Of a stretch of DNA of 64,000 bases, positions 1 to 11,000 are shown piece by piece. The stretch is from Chitinophaga arvensicola (GTDB lineage: Bacteria; Bacteroidota; Bacteroidia; Chitinophagales; Chitinophagaceae): positions 2,449,499 to 2,513,498 of the forward strand of contig NZ_FOJG01000001.1 of assembly GCF_900110835.1 (NCBI RefSeq), given 5' to 3'. A program made the position numbers and the translations under genes. Below the pieces are notes generated by a model. It searched no databases. It was not told the origin of the DNA and was given only the letters and a program-made list of their open reading frames with translations. Every line of letters starts with the position of its first letter. Positions within the stretch are counted from its first letter, which is position 1.

Positions 1-572
1 TTGTCTGCTTTAATATTAAACGCTGTTCCCAATACAGTGGTGAGTACTTTCCCGGTATGAATAAGGAAAGGTTTGGCGGGGTCATGTTGTACATCGAAAT
101 AGGCTTCTCCCGATAGATAAACTTCTCTTGCTTTTTCGCTGAATACAGCAGGATACTTTAATTCGGCGCCTGCATTGAGCCATACCCTGCTGCCATCTGC
201 CAGTGTGATCTGTTTTTTCTGATCCCTGGGGATGGATACCACAGCGAGGTCTTTGGGCAAAGCCGGTTGCCCGGAAAACCTTGACCACACCGCAAATACT
301 ACTAATAACACGGCCGCGGCTCCCGCTAGTTTGTACCATAGGTAGCGGTGCGATGGAACCAACTTTCTTACCGGCTGATTACTTCCGATCGTTGCTTTCA
401 CGTCCGTGAGTACATCGGCCAGCCATTGTTCTTTATCAGCGGGGGCCAGGCGTTGCCAGGCAGGATCTGCTACCCCGTTTTCTGCCAGCCATTTTTCAAT
501 CAGCTGGTTTTCTTCAACGGTAGTGTTGCCTTGCCGGTAGCGGTCTAACAACGCTTCTATATTGCGGTTCAT
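1..572 (-). CDS. FecR-family anti-sigma factor (3' end outside window)
   Basis: Reading from the ATG at 572 gives about 190 residues that run off the left edge. Residues 1-85 form a cytoplasmic sigma-binding part (start MNRNIEALLDRYRQG). A single membrane segment follows at about 92-110 (LAGAAAVLLVVFAVW). After it comes the periplasmic FecR domain, with LADGSRVWLNAGAELKYP and YLSGEAYFDV, which are typical FecR signatures. The protein should hold the ECF sigma factor encoded just upstream on the same strand inactive until a TonB-dependent receptor signals. In Bacteroidota such pairs usually control SusC/SusD-type uptake loci, and that receptor would lie beyond the left edge. Family is clear; the substrate cannot be told. 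Confidence 0.9.
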   Translation of the reverse strand, partial: MNRNIEALLDRYRQGNTTVEENQLIEKWLAENGVADPAWQRLAPADKEQWLADVLTDVKATIGSNQPVRKLVPSHRYLWYKLAGAAAVLLVVFAVWSRFSGQPALPKDLAVVSIPRDQKKQITLADGSRVWLNAGAELKYPAVFSEKAREVYLSGEAYFDVQHDPAKPFLIHTGKVLTTVLGTAFNIKAD

Positions 573-646
573 GACATCGGATTTCACAATAGCCGTATGA
601 ACCAGCATGTAGTACTATAAAAAAATAAAATTTTTTCCGGGAGATA

Positions 647-1231
647 TCAATGCAGGCACCACGCGACCAGTGCAGATGCAGACAGGAGTGTCAATGACTC
701 GCGCAGATGTTTCAGCGCAACGGTGAGTTGATTTTTTACAGTTTGTTCAGATAGCTGGAGTTTATCCGCTATTTCGGGAATGCTGAGATGCGCTTCCCGG
801 CTCAATAGGTAAATCTCTTTTACTCTTGGCGATAGTTTGTCCAGCGCCTTTGCAAAGTGTTCCTTCAGTTTTTTTACGGCCATCTGTTGCTCTGGTGCGG
901 CTGCCAGGCTGGTTTGCAGCGCCAGCATCATTTCTGTGTAATCTTCCCGGGTAATATTTTTCCGGATCTTGTCGATCACCCGGTAGCGGACAAGTGTAAA
1001 AAGGTAAGCTTCTAAATTCCGGGTGATGGTTAACGTTTTTCTTTCTTCCCACAACTTTACAAAAACATCGTGGATGATATCGCGTGGTTCTTCGAGGTTA
1101 TATAGTTTGGCACTTGCAAATCCCGTCAGCTTTTCAGCATAGCGGTGGTAGATCTCTGTGAAAGCAGCGTCATCGCTGTCTTTCAGGAGATCTACCAGCT
1201 GCAGATCAGTGAAGGAATAGTATGTGGTCAT
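647..1231 (-). CDS. RNA polymerase ECF sigma-70 factor
   Basis: This 194-residue protein has the two-domain layout of an ECF sigma factor. Region 2 spans about residues 20-90 and includes DIIHDVFVKLWEER and YLFTLVRYRVIDKIRK, which contact the -10-like element and core polymerase. Region 4 spans about 135-185, with the helix-turn-helix LSIPEIADKLQLSEQTVKNQL. The gene precedes the FecR anti-sigma gene by 74 bases on the same strand, the usual FecI-FecR pair of Bacteroidota, where signals from an outer-membrane receptor release the sigma factor. A short hydrophobic tail (LLSASALVAWCLH) follows region 4. Assignment to the family is firm; target genes are unknown. Confidence 0.93.
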   Translation of the reverse strand: MTTYYSFTDLQLVDLLKDSDDAAFTEIYHRYAEKLTGFASAKLYNLEEPRDIIHDVFVKLWEERKTLTITRNLEAYLFTLVRYRVIDKIRKNITREDYTEMMLALQTSLAAAPEQQMAVKKLKEHFAKALDKLSPRVKEIYLLSREAHLSIPEIADKLQLSEQTVKNQLTVALKHLRESLTLLSASALVAWCLH

Positions 1232-1247
1232 TTTTTTACGTTCCGGG

Positions 1248-1278
1248 CAAGTTACAGGAAATGGAGGTTCCCTGCAAA
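1248..1278 (-). promoter_or_regulatory. Candidate promoter of the sigma/FecR pair
   Basis: On the minus strand TTTG (1278-1275), a 20-base spacer and TAACTTG (1254-1248) lie just upstream of the sigma-factor ATG at 1231. This approximates the Bacteroidota vegetative promoter (-33 TTTG, -7 TAnnTTTG), with one position of the -7 box shortened. Inferred from pattern only. Confidence 0.4.
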
Positions 1279-1292
1279 CGCGATTCCACTGT

Positions 1293-2162
1293 CTAAAACA
1301 CGATCGTCTTATTTCCGTGGAGGATCACCCGGTTATCGATATGCGATTTTACGGCGCGGGTGAGCACCTGTCGTTCAATATCACGTCCCAGCATCACCAG
1401 GTCTTCCACCCGGTGTTTATGGCTTACCCTGGCCACATCCTGTTCAATAATGGGGCCTTCGTCCAGCTCATTGGTGACATAGTGCGCGGTAGCGCCAATC
1501 AGTTTTACACCTCTCGTATAGGCGTTGAGGTAAGGTCTTGCACCTGCAAAAGCTGGTAAAAAGGAGTGATGGATATTGATGATGCGTTGAGGATAGTGGC
1601 TCACAAACTGTGGCGACAGGATCTGCATATACCTGGCCAGCACCGTGAAATCAACCGCGTGTTCTTCCAGGAGGCGAACAGCGGCGCGTTCCTGTAATGC
1701 TTTGTTGTCCTGGTTTACGGGCAGGTAATGAAACGGGATATCCAGCGCGGTGCATTCTTTTTCCAGGGAAGGGTGATTCGAGATCACGAGCGGGATATCT
1801 ACGGACAGCTCACCGCTTTTCCATCTCCATAATAATTCCAGCAAACAATGATCGTAGGCAGATACCATGATGGCCATCCGTTTCCGACGATCACTGTAAT
1901 CTATTTTCCATTCCATTTGTAACGGCGTGGCTACCTGTTCCTGAAAAGCCGCTTCCAGTGCGGATTTATCAAGGTGCTCTACCTGGAATTCCATGCGCAT
2001 AAAAAATAATCCTTCGCGGGGATCGGTACTGTGTTGACTTGCATCCAGTATATTTGCACCCAACAGGTACAGGAATTGCGATACGCCGGCCACTATACCT
2101 GGACGATCAGGACAGCAAATGAGCAAACAGGCGGTTGTATGAGGGGTATTTTGCTTTAACAT
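1293..2162 (-). CDS. purU: Formyltetrahydrofolate deformylase
   Basis: PurU hydrolyses 10-formyltetrahydrofolate to formate and tetrahydrofolate, balancing one-carbon pools and feeding formate to purine synthesis. The 289-residue length fits the family. Residues 7-85 are an ACT regulatory domain ([20 protein letters not shown]). Residues 93-289 are the formyltransferase-like catalytic domain, with the conserved Asn196 and His198 in [11 protein letters not shown] and Asp234 in [13 protein letters not shown], the Asn-His-Asp set used by this superfamily. The gene is divergent from the phosphodiesterase gene at 2199, leaving only 36 bases for control elements. Confidence 0.95.
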   Translation of the reverse strand: MLKQNTPHTTACLLICCPDRPGIVAGVSQFLYLLGANILDASQHSTDPREGLFFMRMEFQVEHLDKSALEAAFQEQVATPLQMEWKIDYSDRRKRMAIMVSAYDHCLLELLWRWKSGELSVDIPLVISNHPSLEKECTALDIPFHYLPVNQDNKALQERAAVRLLEEHAVDFTVLARYMQILSPQFVSHYPQRIINIHHSFLPAFAGARPYLNAYTRGVKLIGATAHYVTNELDEGPIIEQDVARVSHKHRVEDLVMLGRDIERQVLTRAVKSHIDNRVILHGNKTIVF

Positions 2163-2198
2163 ATAGCTACCAAAATAAAAAATTAATACAATTCTCCG

Positions 2199-2687
2199 TT
2201 GAAAAAGATAGGACTCATGTCAGATACCCACAGCTATCTGCACCCGCAGGTATTCCGGTATTTTGAAGAAGTAGATGAAATCTGGCATGCCGGCGATATC
2301 GGTAATGTGGATCTGGCCGATAAACTGGAAGCTTTTAAACCTTTCCGGGCCGTTTTTGGCAATATCGACGGCGCGGATATACGTATACGTTATCCCGAAA
2401 TACTGCGTTTTAACCTGGAAGGAGTGGAGGTTATGATGACACATATTGGCGGATATCCGGGGAAATATGCCCCCGGTGTGAAGGAGGCCCTGAAAAAGGA
2501 TCCGGCCAAACTGTTTATCTGCGGGCATTCCCATATCCTGAAAGTAATGCCGGACCCGGCACTTCATTTGTTACACATGAATCCGGGAGCCTGCGGACAA
2601 CAGGGATGGCATAAGGTAAAAACGCTGCTGCGTTTTCAACTGGAGGCAGGCAACATCCAGCAACTGGAAGTCATTGAACTTCCCTGA
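2199..2687 (+). CDS. YfcE/MJ0936-type metallophosphodiesterase
   Basis: This is a small single-domain calcineurin-like phosphoesterase of 162 residues. Metal ligands are visible as Asp9 and His11 (SDTH), Asp33 (AGDIGN), Asn55 (GNIDG), His82 (THIGG), and His110 and His112 (GHSH). Family members hydrolyse phosphodiesters in the cytoplasm, but the natural substrate is generally unknown. The start must be the TTG at 2199: it yields [11 protein letters not shown], the canonical first beta strand, whereas the next ATG (2217) would begin inside the metal-binding loop. The DUF4421 gene follows after 31 bases and may be cotranscribed. Confidence 0.9.
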   Translation: MKKIGLMSDTHSYLHPQVFRYFEEVDEIWHAGDIGNVDLADKLEAFKPFRAVFGNIDGADIRIRYPEILRFNLEGVEVMMTHIGGYPGKYAPGVKEALKKDPAKLFICGHSHILKVMPDPALHLLHMNPGACGQQGWHKVKTLLRFQLEAGNIQQLEVIELP

Positions 2688-2718
2688 TCATCTATAATAT
2701 TCATAACCTGCAACGTGT

Positions 2719-3771
2719 ATGAACCTACGAATTTTAGTATGGCTGATAGTATCTGTAATGTGCACTGCGCAAGCAACGGCGCAAAATAAATTCTTTAAAT
2801 GGCTGAAAACAGAGAATGATACGGCGTACATCGAAGATCATACGGAAGATATCACCTTTCGCTTATATGGCTCCCGGAAGTATACCAAGTACGATATCAT
2901 GGACAGGAAAACCAAAACGGATATCCTGTACCGCCCCAATACGCCTTTTAACATTGGATTTGGCGCCAATTACCGCTTCGTGGGGATCAACCTGGGGTTT
3001 AACCTGCCCTTTATCAATCAGCACAACGATAAGTATGGCAAAACAAAATACCTTGATCTGCAGTCGCATATCTATCTCCGTAAACTGGTGGTCGATTTTT
3101 ACGGGCAGTATTACAAAGGCTATTATGTGGCCAATCCACAGGAAGTATTCGGAAAGACCTATGCGGCGCAGAATCCTTATCCCCAGCGGCCGGATATCCG
3201 CAATATTGACTTCGGATTGAATGTGGGCTATATTTTCAACGATAAACGTTTTTCCTACCGGGCGCCCAACCTGCAGAATGAATACCAGAAGAAAAGCGCC
3301 GGTTCCCTGATTGTGGGCGGAGAAATGTTTCTTGGCAGAATCAAAGGTGATTCCTCACTGATTCCCTCCAATATGGCGGATACTATGTTTCTGCGGGATG
3401 AACACTATTATAAAACCGGTATTTCCTCTCTGGCAGCCAATGTGGGCTATGCATATACCTTTGTAGTGCACCAGCACTTCTTCCTGTCGCTGTCGCTTAC
3501 GGCAGGTTTGGGGGGAAATGTGACCAGTCTTTTCATGGAAAACGGCGATATCAGCCGGAAGGTTGGCTTACAGTTCAGTAATACCGTGCGGGCCTCGCTC
3601 GGATATAATTCCAGCCGTTACTTTGCAGGCGTACACTATGTAGGTATGAACACCCGCAGCGGGATGTCCATACCGCATACTTACCAGACATTCGGCACCG
3701 GCAATTTCAGGGTGAGCCTGGTGCGCAGGTTTACCTTACAAAAGCCGCTCTGGAAAGCAAAAGAGATCTAG
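2719..3771 (+). CDS. DUF4421 family exported protein
   Basis: This 350-residue protein has a signal peptide (cleavage likely after ATAQ, residue 22). The rest is rich in alternating aromatic and Gly residues, and the predicted strands (PFNIGFGANYRFVGINLGFN, SLAANVGYAYTFVVHQHFFL) suggest an outer-membrane beta-barrel. The overall pattern matches DUF4421, a Bacteroidota family of unknown role. It is convergent with the LOG-family gene, and the two stop codons overlap in the palindrome CTAG at 3768-3771. Confidence 0.75.
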   Translation: MNLRILVWLIVSVMCTAQATAQNKFFKWLKTENDTAYIEDHTEDITFRLYGSRKYTKYDIMDRKTKTDILYRPNTPFNIGFGANYRFVGINLGFNLPFINQHNDKYGKTKYLDLQSHIYLRKLVVDFYGQYYKGYYVANPQEVFGKTYAAQNPYPQRPDIRNIDFGLNVGYIFNDKRFSYRAPNLQNEYQKKSAGSLIVGGEMFLGRIKGDSSLIPSNMADTMFLRDEHYYKTGISSLAANVGYAYTFVVHQHFFLSLSLTAGLGGNVTSLFMENGDISRKVGLQFSNTVRASLGYNSSRYFAGVHYVGMNTRSGMSIPHTYQTFGTGNFRVSLVRRFTLQKPLWKAKEI

Positions 3772-4349
3772 CTCTGTGCCGGTGAAATCCATTTGGATTT
3801 GGAAGGTGGCTGGTAGTTTTCCAGTTTGGATAGCAGTTCATCAATGTTGTCGCTGTGCAACAGCATATCCCTGTTTTCCGCTGTCAGGAAGCCTTTTTCC
3901 GACATATTGCGGGCGAGACTGATGAGGTCATCGTAAAAGCCATCGGTATTCAGCAGGCCGATTGGCTTGCGATGCAGGCCCAGTTGTCCCCAGGTAAGCA
4001 TTTCGAACAGCTCTTCCATAGTGCCGAAGCCGCCGGGGAGGGCAATCACGCCATCACAGAGTTCATTCATTTTTGTTTTGCGTTCATGCATGGTATCTAC
4101 CAGGATCAATTCTGTGAGGCCGGCATGCGCAAGTTCTTTCTGTTGCAGAAAATGAGGAAGCACCCCAATGGCCTTTCCGCCGGCGTTGAGGGCGCCATCT
4201 GCCACCGCACCCATCAGTCCTACCCGGGCGCCGCCGTATACTACAGTGAGGTTCTTTTTAGCTAATGCTGTGCCCAGTTGAAGGGCCTGTTCCATGTAAA
4301 CGGGGTTGTGTCCGGCACTGGATCCGCAATACACCGCAATTCGATTCAT
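3768..4349 (-). CDS. LOG-family nucleotide phosphoribohydrolase (TIGR00730)
   Basis: Members of this Rossmann-fold family (often misnamed lysine decarboxylases) cleave the N-glycosidic bond of nucleoside 5'-monophosphates. In plants and some bacteria this releases active cytokinins. The 193-residue protein starts with MNRIAVYCGSSAG and carries the diagnostic PGGFGTMEE at 105-113 plus MHERK at 87-91, which together form the active site. Cytosolic, no signal peptide. The actual substrate here (cytokinin-type or ordinary AMP) cannot be judged from sequence. Confidence 0.88.
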   Translation of the reverse strand: MNRIAVYCGSSAGHNPVYMEQALQLGTALAKKNLTVVYGGARVGLMGAVADGALNAGGKAIGVLPHFLQQKELAHAGLTELILVDTMHERKTKMNELCDGVIALPGGFGTMEELFEMLTWGQLGLHRKPIGLLNTDGFYDDLISLARNMSEKGFLTAENRDMLLHSDNIDELLSKLENYQPPSKSKWISPAQS

Positions 4350-4358
4350 ATCTGTTGA

Positions 4359-4973
4359 TTATAAAGTGTTTAATTCCGCCTGGATGTTCTGCCGGGCATT
4401 TGTTTCGTATAGTTCCCTGAATACCGGTGTTACATATATAACGGGCTTTTCCAGGAAGTGTTGGAGTACTTTTTTCCGCCCTGGTTTATAGAGCAGGTCG
4501 GGGTAAATGTGGTACTCCTGTCGTATTTGCCCGGTGTATGCCCGGTATGTAACCGGATCGCTCCCCAGGATCTGAAGGTCAAAATCCAGGAAATAATCGA
4601 TGTCCGGATCCTGATGGGTATTCAGATGTGTTTTGGTAGCGATGATGAAATCGCTGATTTTTTCCGTTTGTGCTACCGGATAGCCAATTTTTTGCAGGTG
4701 TGCCACCGCTGCCGCTGCGCTTTTTTCTTCGTTATCTGATTTTCGGGCGTTGTAAATAATATCATGAAAGAAGATGGAAAAAAGTACGGCTTCCCGGTCA
4801 GCGATCTGTTGGACGTATGTTTCGTAAAGATGGATGAGCTGTTGGATATGTGACCAGTTGTGATAATGGCGACTGGAAGATCCGTAAGCTTTCAGCAGAC
4901 TGGCGTAGGTGCTTTGCACCAGTGCTGGTGGGGTAGTGGGATGCAGGGAGGACCAATAATCGGATGTTGACAT
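4359..4973 (-). CDS. HD-superfamily predicted metal-dependent phosphohydrolase
   Basis: This 204-residue soluble protein has an HD-type metal site: His42 in HYHNWSHI, the His70-Asp71 doublet in FFHDIIYN, and Asp residues near 130 in DYFLDFDLQILGS. This layout matches a widespread family annotated as predicted metal-dependent HD hydrolases, whose members are thought to act on nucleotides or other phosphate esters. It ends 9 bases upstream of the LOG-family start on the same strand, so the two are probably translated from one message. No substrate is suggested by the context. Confidence 0.8.
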   Translation of the reverse strand: MSTSDYWSSLHPTTPPALVQSTYASLLKAYGSSSRHYHNWSHIQQLIHLYETYVQQIADREAVLFSIFFHDIIYNARKSDNEEKSAAAAVAHLQKIGYPVAQTEKISDFIIATKTHLNTHQDPDIDYFLDFDLQILGSDPVTYRAYTGQIRQEYHIYPDLLYKPGRKKVLQHFLEKPVIYVTPVFRELYETNARQNIQAELNTL

Positions 4974-5002
4974 ATGGTACTGTTTTTTGGGTCGCTATAG
5001 AA

Positions 5003-5040
5003 AAGGAAAACGGGCAGAAATAAATTCCTGCCCGTTCCTT
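5003..5040 (-). terminator. Terminator of the aconitase gene
   Basis: Inverted repeat AACGGGCAG / CTGCCCGTT (5009-5017 and 5028-5036), extended by AAGG/CCTT with a two-base bulge. On the minus strand it is followed by CCTTTTCTAT. It lies just past the aconitase stop codon. Confidence 0.65.
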
Positions 5041-5059
5041 ATATGCTTAAAGCGTTTGA

Positions 5060-7330
5060 TTAAGCTTTTTTGGCAGCTTCTGCGCGGATCACGTTCAGTG
5101 CGCCACCTGCTTTGAACCACTCGATCTGTTGTTCGTTGTACGTGTGGTTTACAGGGAATTCGTTGGTGCTGCCATCTTTATGATGAAGCACAACGGTGAG
5201 TTGTTTACCTGGAGCGAAGGTAGTCAGGCCGTCGATATCGATGGTATCGTCTTCCTGGATCAGGTCATAATCTTCTTTGTTAGCGAAGGTCAGACCGAGC
5301 ATACCTTGTTTTTTCAGGTTGGTTTCGTGGATACGGGCGAAAGATTTCACCAGGATCGCACGAACGCCGAGGTGACGGGGTTCCATGGCAGCGTGTTCGC
5401 GGCTGGAACCTTCACCGTAGTTTTCGTCACCTACTACTACTGCACCAAAACCGTGTGCTTTGTAGTCGCGCATAGTGGCAGGAACTGCACCATATTCGCC
5501 GGTGATGGAATTCTTAACGGTATCACTTTTATCGTTGAATGCGTTGATCGCACCAATGAGCATGTTGTTGGAGATGTTATCCAGGTGACCACGGTATTTC
5601 AGCCATGGACCAGCCATAGAGATATGATCCGTGGTACATTTACCGTTTGCCTTGATGAGGAGTTTCAGCCCTTTCAGGTCGGTGCCTTCCCATGCGCTGA
5701 ATGGCGCGAGGAGTTGCAGACGCTCAGAAGTAGGGGATACAATTACCTGTACACCGCTACCATCTTCAGCAGGGGCCTGGTAACCGGCATCTTCCGCTTC
5801 AAAACCATTCGGAGGCAGTTCATAACCTACGGGTTCATCCAGCATTACTTCTTCGCCATTTTTGTTCTTCAGTTTATCGGTCAGCGGGTTGAAGGTAAGA
5901 TCACCTGCAATAGCCAGCGCAGTAACGATTTCCGGAGAAGCTACGAAAGCGTGGGTAGAAGCGTAACCATCATTTCTCTTCGCGAAGTTACGGTTGAAGG
6001 AAGTGATGATGGAGTTTTTGCGGTTAGGATCGTCGATGTGACGGGCCCATTGACCGATACACGGACCGCAGGCATTTGCCAGTACTACACCGCCTACCTG
6101 GTCGAAAGTGTTCAGCAGGCCATCTCTTTCGATGGTGTAGCGTACTACTTCAGAACCTGGAGTGATGGTATATTCAGATTTCATATCCAGCTGTTTGTCG
6201 ATCGCCTGTTGAGCGAGAGACGCAGAGCGGGAAATATCTTCATAGGAAGAGTTGGTGCAGGAACCGATCAGGGCTACATCCAGTTTTTCCGGCCAGTTGT
6301 TTTCTTTAACAGCCTGGGCAAATTTGGAAATAGGCCATGCCAGATCCGGAGTGAACGGACCATTTACATATGGTTCCAGTTCGTCCAGGTTGATTTCAAT
6401 TACCTGGTCGTAGTATTTGGTAGGATCTGCGTATACTTCCGCATCCGGACGCAGGTGTTCTTTTACTTCGTCTGCCAGGGCAGCTACTTCTGTTCTGCCG
6501 GTTACTTTCAGGTAATCCGCCATTTTGGTATCGTAAGCGAAAAGGGAGCAGGTAGCACCGATTTCAGCACCCATGTTACAGATAGTACCTTTACCGGTAG
6601 CGCTGAAGCTATCGGCACCTTCACCAAAGTATTCCACGATAGCGCCGGTACCACCTTTTACGGTGAGGATACCCGCCACTTTCAGGATAATGTCTTTGGC
6701 AGAAGTCCAGCCACTCATTTTACCAGTCAGCTTCACACCGATCAGTTTCGGCATTTTCAGCTCCCATGGTAAACCAGCCATTACGTCTACCGCATCAGCA
6801 CCACCAACACCAATCGCCACCATGCCTAAACCGCCGGCATTAGGGGTGTGGGAGTCAGTACCGATCATCATACCACCTGGGAACGCGTAGTTTTCCAGCA
6901 CTACCTGGTGAATGATACCAGCGCCTGGTTTCCAGAAACCAATGCCGTATTTATCAGAAATTGAGGAAAGGAAATCGTAAACTTCTTTATTGGTGTCAAT
7001 AGCAGTTGCCAGATCTTGTGTAGCGCCTACTTTAGCCTGAATGAGGTGATCACAGTGAACAGTGGATGGAACCGCAACTTTATCGCGGCCGCACGTCATA
7101 AACTGGAGCAATGCCATCTGGGCAGTTGCATCCTGCATAGCTACGCGATCTGGAGCAAATTCAACATAGGATTTGCCTCTTTCGTAAGGCGTGGTAGTCG
7201 GTGCATACAAGTGAGCGTACAAAATCTTCTCGGCAAGTGTGAGCGGGCGACCTAACATTTTACGGGTTGCTTCCACCTTACCCGGGAGTGCCGCATACAC
7301 TTTTTTAATCATGTCAATATCAAACACCAT
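5060..7330 (-). CDS. acn: Aconitate hydratase, mitochondrial type
   Basis: This TCA-cycle enzyme interconverts citrate and isocitrate through cis-aconitate with a [4Fe-4S] cluster. The 756-residue length and the motifs GTDSHTPN (157-164), [10 protein letters not shown] (356-365) and ACGPCIGQW (420-428) match the mitochondrial-type aconitase found in Bacteroidota. The cluster ligands are Cys358, Cys421 and Cys424. The swivel domain near the C terminus contains [10 protein letters not shown]. The gene stands alone on the minus strand with its own terminator. A TAATTTTG element at 7376-7369 could be its -7 box, but no clear -33 element was seen. Confidence 0.96.
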   Translation of the reverse strand: MVFDIDMIKKVYAALPGKVEATRKMLGRPLTLAEKILYAHLYAPTTTPYERGKSYVEFAPDRVAMQDATAQMALLQFMTCGRDKVAVPSTVHCDHLIQAKVGATQDLATAIDTNKEVYDFLSSISDKYGIGFWKPGAGIIHQVVLENYAFPGGMMIGTDSHTPNAGGLGMVAIGVGGADAVDVMAGLPWELKMPKLIGVKLTGKMSGWTSAKDIILKVAGILTVKGGTGAIVEYFGEGADSFSATGKGTICNMGAEIGATCSLFAYDTKMADYLKVTGRTEVAALADEVKEHLRPDAEVYADPTKYYDQVIEINLDELEPYVNGPFTPDLAWPISKFAQAVKENNWPEKLDVALIGSCTNSSYEDISRSASLAQQAIDKQLDMKSEYTITPGSEVVRYTIERDGLLNTFDQVGGVVLANACGPCIGQWARHIDDPNRKNSIITSFNRNFAKRNDGYASTHAFVASPEIVTALAIAGDLTFNPLTDKLKNKNGEEVMLDEPVGYELPPNGFEAEDAGYQAPAEDGSGVQVIVSPTSERLQLLAPFSAWEGTDLKGLKLLIKANGKCTTDHISMAGPWLKYRGHLDNISNNMLIGAINAFNDKSDTVKNSITGEYGAVPATMRDYKAHGFGAVVVGDENYGEGSSREHAAMEPRHLGVRAILVKSFARIHETNLKKQGMLGLTFANKEDYDLIQEDDTIDIDGLTTFAPGKQLTVVLHHKDGSTNEFPVNHTYNEQQIEWFKAGGALNVIRAEAAKKA

Positions 7331-7674
7331 GGGAAAAAAATAATTTAAGAGCGGTTAAAAATCGTCCGCAAAATTAACTAAAAACAACAAGTTTTTAAAT
7401 TAAATACTTAACATCTAGCCAACTGTGCATAAACTTCCTGTACTTTAACAGTTCCTTAAATTCCGGACAGCAGCCGGAAATATGCCCTTTTTATCTTCCC
7501 GAAAAATTATCAAAAAATGATATATTAAATTTATCTGCCCTGCTTTTGCTGGCTTTCTCATGCACAGAAAACCGGCAGGGCGGCAAAGATGCTGATATTC
7601 AAGGTACTGGAGGGAATACCGGCATTCGCTGTTTTTTGCTTGTTTTTCCAGCCGGAATTTGATAAATTTGATCT
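7331..7674. other. AT-rich divergent intergenic region
   Basis: This 344-base spacer lies between aconitase (minus) and the PspC gene (plus). It holds a possible -7 box for aconitase (TAATTTTG, minus, 7376-7369). A TAAATTTG at 7663-7670 sits only four bases before the PspC ATG. No open reading frame with coding character or RNA gene was recognised. Confidence 0.5.
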
Positions 7675-7896
7675 ATGAACCGGATTAAAGACTTTGTGGA
7701 ATGGAAAGCGTTCGGTGTATGTGCCGCTATTGGAGATAAACTCGGGGTAGCCACATCCCGCATACGCATCTTTTTCATCTATGCCACTTTCCTGACAATG
7801 GGTTCCCCACTCATTGTTTACATGATTCTTGCGTTCTGGGTTAATATGAAAAATTATATCCAGAATGCCCGGAGAAACCCTTTACGCTATTTATAA
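7675..7896 (+). CDS. PspC-domain small membrane protein
   Basis: This 73-residue protein has the N-terminal PspC core: amphipathic start, FGVCAAIGDKLGVATSRIR (residues 13-31), then a hydrophobic segment of about 33-57 ending in AFWVNMKN. PspC domains occur in phage-shock and envelope-stress proteins and in many stand-alone small Bacteroidota proteins. It is shorter than canonical PspC and lacks the extra C-terminal domains. No psp partner lies next to it; the neighbour is a PKD-repeat surface protein. Role beyond membrane association is unknown. Confidence 0.8.
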   Translation: MNRIKDFVEWKAFGVCAAIGDKLGVATSRIRIFFIYATFLTMGSPLIVYMILAFWVNMKNYIQNARRNPLRYL

Positions 7897-7988
7897 CGCA
7901 TAATATTAAGCTGACCCCAACAAAACCAGCGAACATTTCCTTCCATTTACATGTTTTCAAAAATTAATCTGAGCCACTAGATCAATTT

Positions 7989-8018
7989 TTTGGCTATTGG
8001 GTATAAAATTGTACTTTG
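7989..8018 (+). promoter_or_regulatory. Candidate promoter of the PKD surface-protein gene
   Basis: TTTG at 7989-7992, a 19-base spacer and TACTTTG at 8012-8018 fit the Bacteroidota -33/-7 arrangement with one base missing in the -7 spacer. It places the transcription start near 8022, which favours the ATG at 8069 over the earlier in-frame TTG at 7997. Confidence 0.45.
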
Positions 8019-8068
8019 ATCCCCAATCTTATCGAGAGTCCGTAACCGTATCCGTATCCGAAAAAACG

Positions 8069-11000
8069 ATGAACCTTACCGTATCTGCAAAGAGCAATAT
8101 CGTTGCTATTCTATGCTGTGTAATGGCATTTCCTGCCAGGGCACAACTGAAAGCCGCTTTCTCTGCCACCAACACCAGCGCCTGTGGCCTGCTGGTCACC
8201 AACTTTACTGATCAATCCACCGGTAATCCCGTATCCTGGCAATGGGACCTGGGAAATGGATTTACTTCCCGGGAACAACATCCCAGCGCTTCTTACGTAA
8301 CCGGAGGAAGTTATACCGTAAAACTGACCGTAACCGATGCCTCCGGCGCTTCCAATACCATTGTAAAAGAAAACTACATCAATGTATGGAAGAAGCCTGC
8401 CGTGAAATTCAATGCCATACCCCCTGCCGGTTGCACCCCTTTTACCACCACTTTCACTGACGGGTCTGATCCCGGTAGCGGTACCATTGCTAAAGTTACC
8501 TGGGATTTTGGCGATGGGTTCATCGGCAGCGGCAACACCATTGCCCACACTTTCAATAAAGCCGGTAAATATGCCATCACCCTCACTGTTACCAACAGTA
8601 ACGGGTGTACCAATTTTGCACGGGTAGATAGCGCCGTGGAAGCACAGGCACCTATTATCGCCGATTTTATAGTGGCAGATAAAACGCTTTGCCAGGCGCC
8701 TGCAGACGTTACGATCACCAATACTTCTGTTGGCGGTGGCAAACTCAGCTACCTGTGGACATTTGACGATGGCACTACCTCCACCGAAAAGGATCCGGGT
8801 AAACATACTTTTACCACCCCAGGTAAACATGCCATTACACTGAACGTAACAAATGACCTCGGATGTTCCGCCACCAAAACCATCAGCGATATCAATATCG
8901 CTAATTATAGCACAGACATAGCATTGCCCGCCCCCGTATGTACCGGCACCGGCAACATTTTTAAGGCTGTTTTATCAGGCATCAATGCAGATAACTACAG
9001 CTGGGAATTCAACGGCCAGCCCTATGGCGGAAATAATGCAACAGTAGTATACCTACCCGCTGCAGCCGGGCCTTTGAAAGTAAAATTGACCGCCACCTAC
9101 GGGAAGTGTACGCAGGTAGTAGAAAAACTGGTGACCGTCAATACGTCGCCAACAGCCAGTATCAGCAGCGACAACAAACCCGTGTGCAGTTTGCCGGCCA
9201 TCGTTCATTTCAATGATAACGCTACCGGCGCTGCCAGCTGGCTATGGGATTTTGGTGATCAGCAAACATCCGGAGAAAAAGCTCCGGCGCACAGTTACGC
9301 TGCCCCGGGATTGTATAAAGTCCGGCTGACTACCGCCAATGCGGCCGGCTGCGGCACCAGCAGTGAAGCAGATATCCAGGTGGTACAAACGATTATTACA
9401 GCCACTGCAAATGGCGCCAGTGGCTGTGAAGGAATTACGCCCGGTTTCAGCGCCACCAGTAACAGCAGTGACGCCATCAGTTCTTATGAATGGGATTTCG
9501 GCGATGGCTCGCCCCGATCTGCCGCAGCCAATCCTTCACATGCTTACCCGAAAGCCGGCACTTACTCCGTAAGCCTCACATATACTACAGCCAGCGGATG
9601 TAAAGGAACCGTGAAATGTAATCCGGATATCACCGTGTTTAAAAAGCCTGTCATAGATTTTTCTTCGCCGGATATTCCACAGGTCTGCGGCAATACCGTG
9701 GTGAGCTTTAAAGATCTGTCGGACGTAGGAGATAAATGGCTATGGGATTTCGGTGATAACACTACCAGCGAGGGGAATACACCCACGCCCAAACATGCCT
9801 ACAGCAACCCGGGAACCTATGATATTAAACTGACGGTGTGGAACGGTACCTGTAGTAATACGCTCCTCAAACCGCAATACATAAAGGCCATCGATCCTTT
9901 TCCCCGTTTTAGTATTCTTAACCCCGACTGTAATAACCGGCTTACCGCCACTTTCATAGAAAATTCTACCCAGGCCACTTCCTGGAAATGGGAATGGGGC
10001 GATGGTACAGATACCTCCTACACCACCCGTGTGGCCAGGCTTACCCACAAATATTCCCGTACCGGAAAATACCAGGTACGTCTTACGATTACATACGGTG
10101 GCTGTACCACAGTGCTGGTAAGAACAGCAGATATGATTGCGGCTTCTCCGGTGACCATCACGGCAGATAAAAACACCTTGTGCAGCAGCGATATTATTAC
10201 CGCAACGGCCAGCAAGTATGATCCGGATATTTATGTTGCCAATAGCTTTGCCTGGCGGGTAAATGGAAAAGCCTGGCCAGATAGTACACAAACCACTTAT
10301 CGCTTTAGCAACCTGGCACCCGGTAAGCAGGCTTTACAGCTGCTGGCTGTGAACAGGGTAGGATGTATCGACAGCAGTAATATTGTGAATATACAGGTGC
10401 GCGGCCCGCTGGCAGGCTACAACACACCACCTCAGGTGCAATGCCGTGGAACAGTGGTTACGTTTACAGATGCTACAGATCTTACCTACAGCAGCAATAT
10501 TGTAAAATGGGAGTGGGATTTTGGCGATGGTACACCGGTGAAAACATTCACCGCTCCACCTTTCACACATACCTACTATACGGCCGGATTATTTTATCCG
10601 GTGCTGCGAGTGACTAATAAAGAAGGCTGCACGAATGTTTTCTCCGGAAAAAAAATACAGGTAAATGGCCCCAATGCCGCTTTTACCGCCGATAAAAACA
10701 TCGTGCAACCCGGTGCCAATGTGAGATTTACCAATCGCTCTGTTGAGGTGGGAGGAAAGATTGCCACTACCTCCTGGGATTTTGGAAATGGCACTACTGT
10801 TTCCAATTCTGATAATCCTGTTGTGAATTATCCAACTCCAGGCCTGTATACTGTAACCTTAATCATCACCGACAGCAACGGTTGTACAGATACCACTTCA
10901 CAACAGATCAAGGTAGCAAAGACGGGCGCCGCATTTACCTATACTTCCTCCTTTGTTGATGGTGGCAGTTGCGCACCCATGGTGTTCCGCTTTACCAATA

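Noticed and set aside
5129..6772. 547-codon open frame antisense to aconitase
   Set aside because: It mirrors the codon structure of a firmly identified gene, has a composition unlike real proteins (very rich in Phe, Val and Gly) and shows no recognisable domain.
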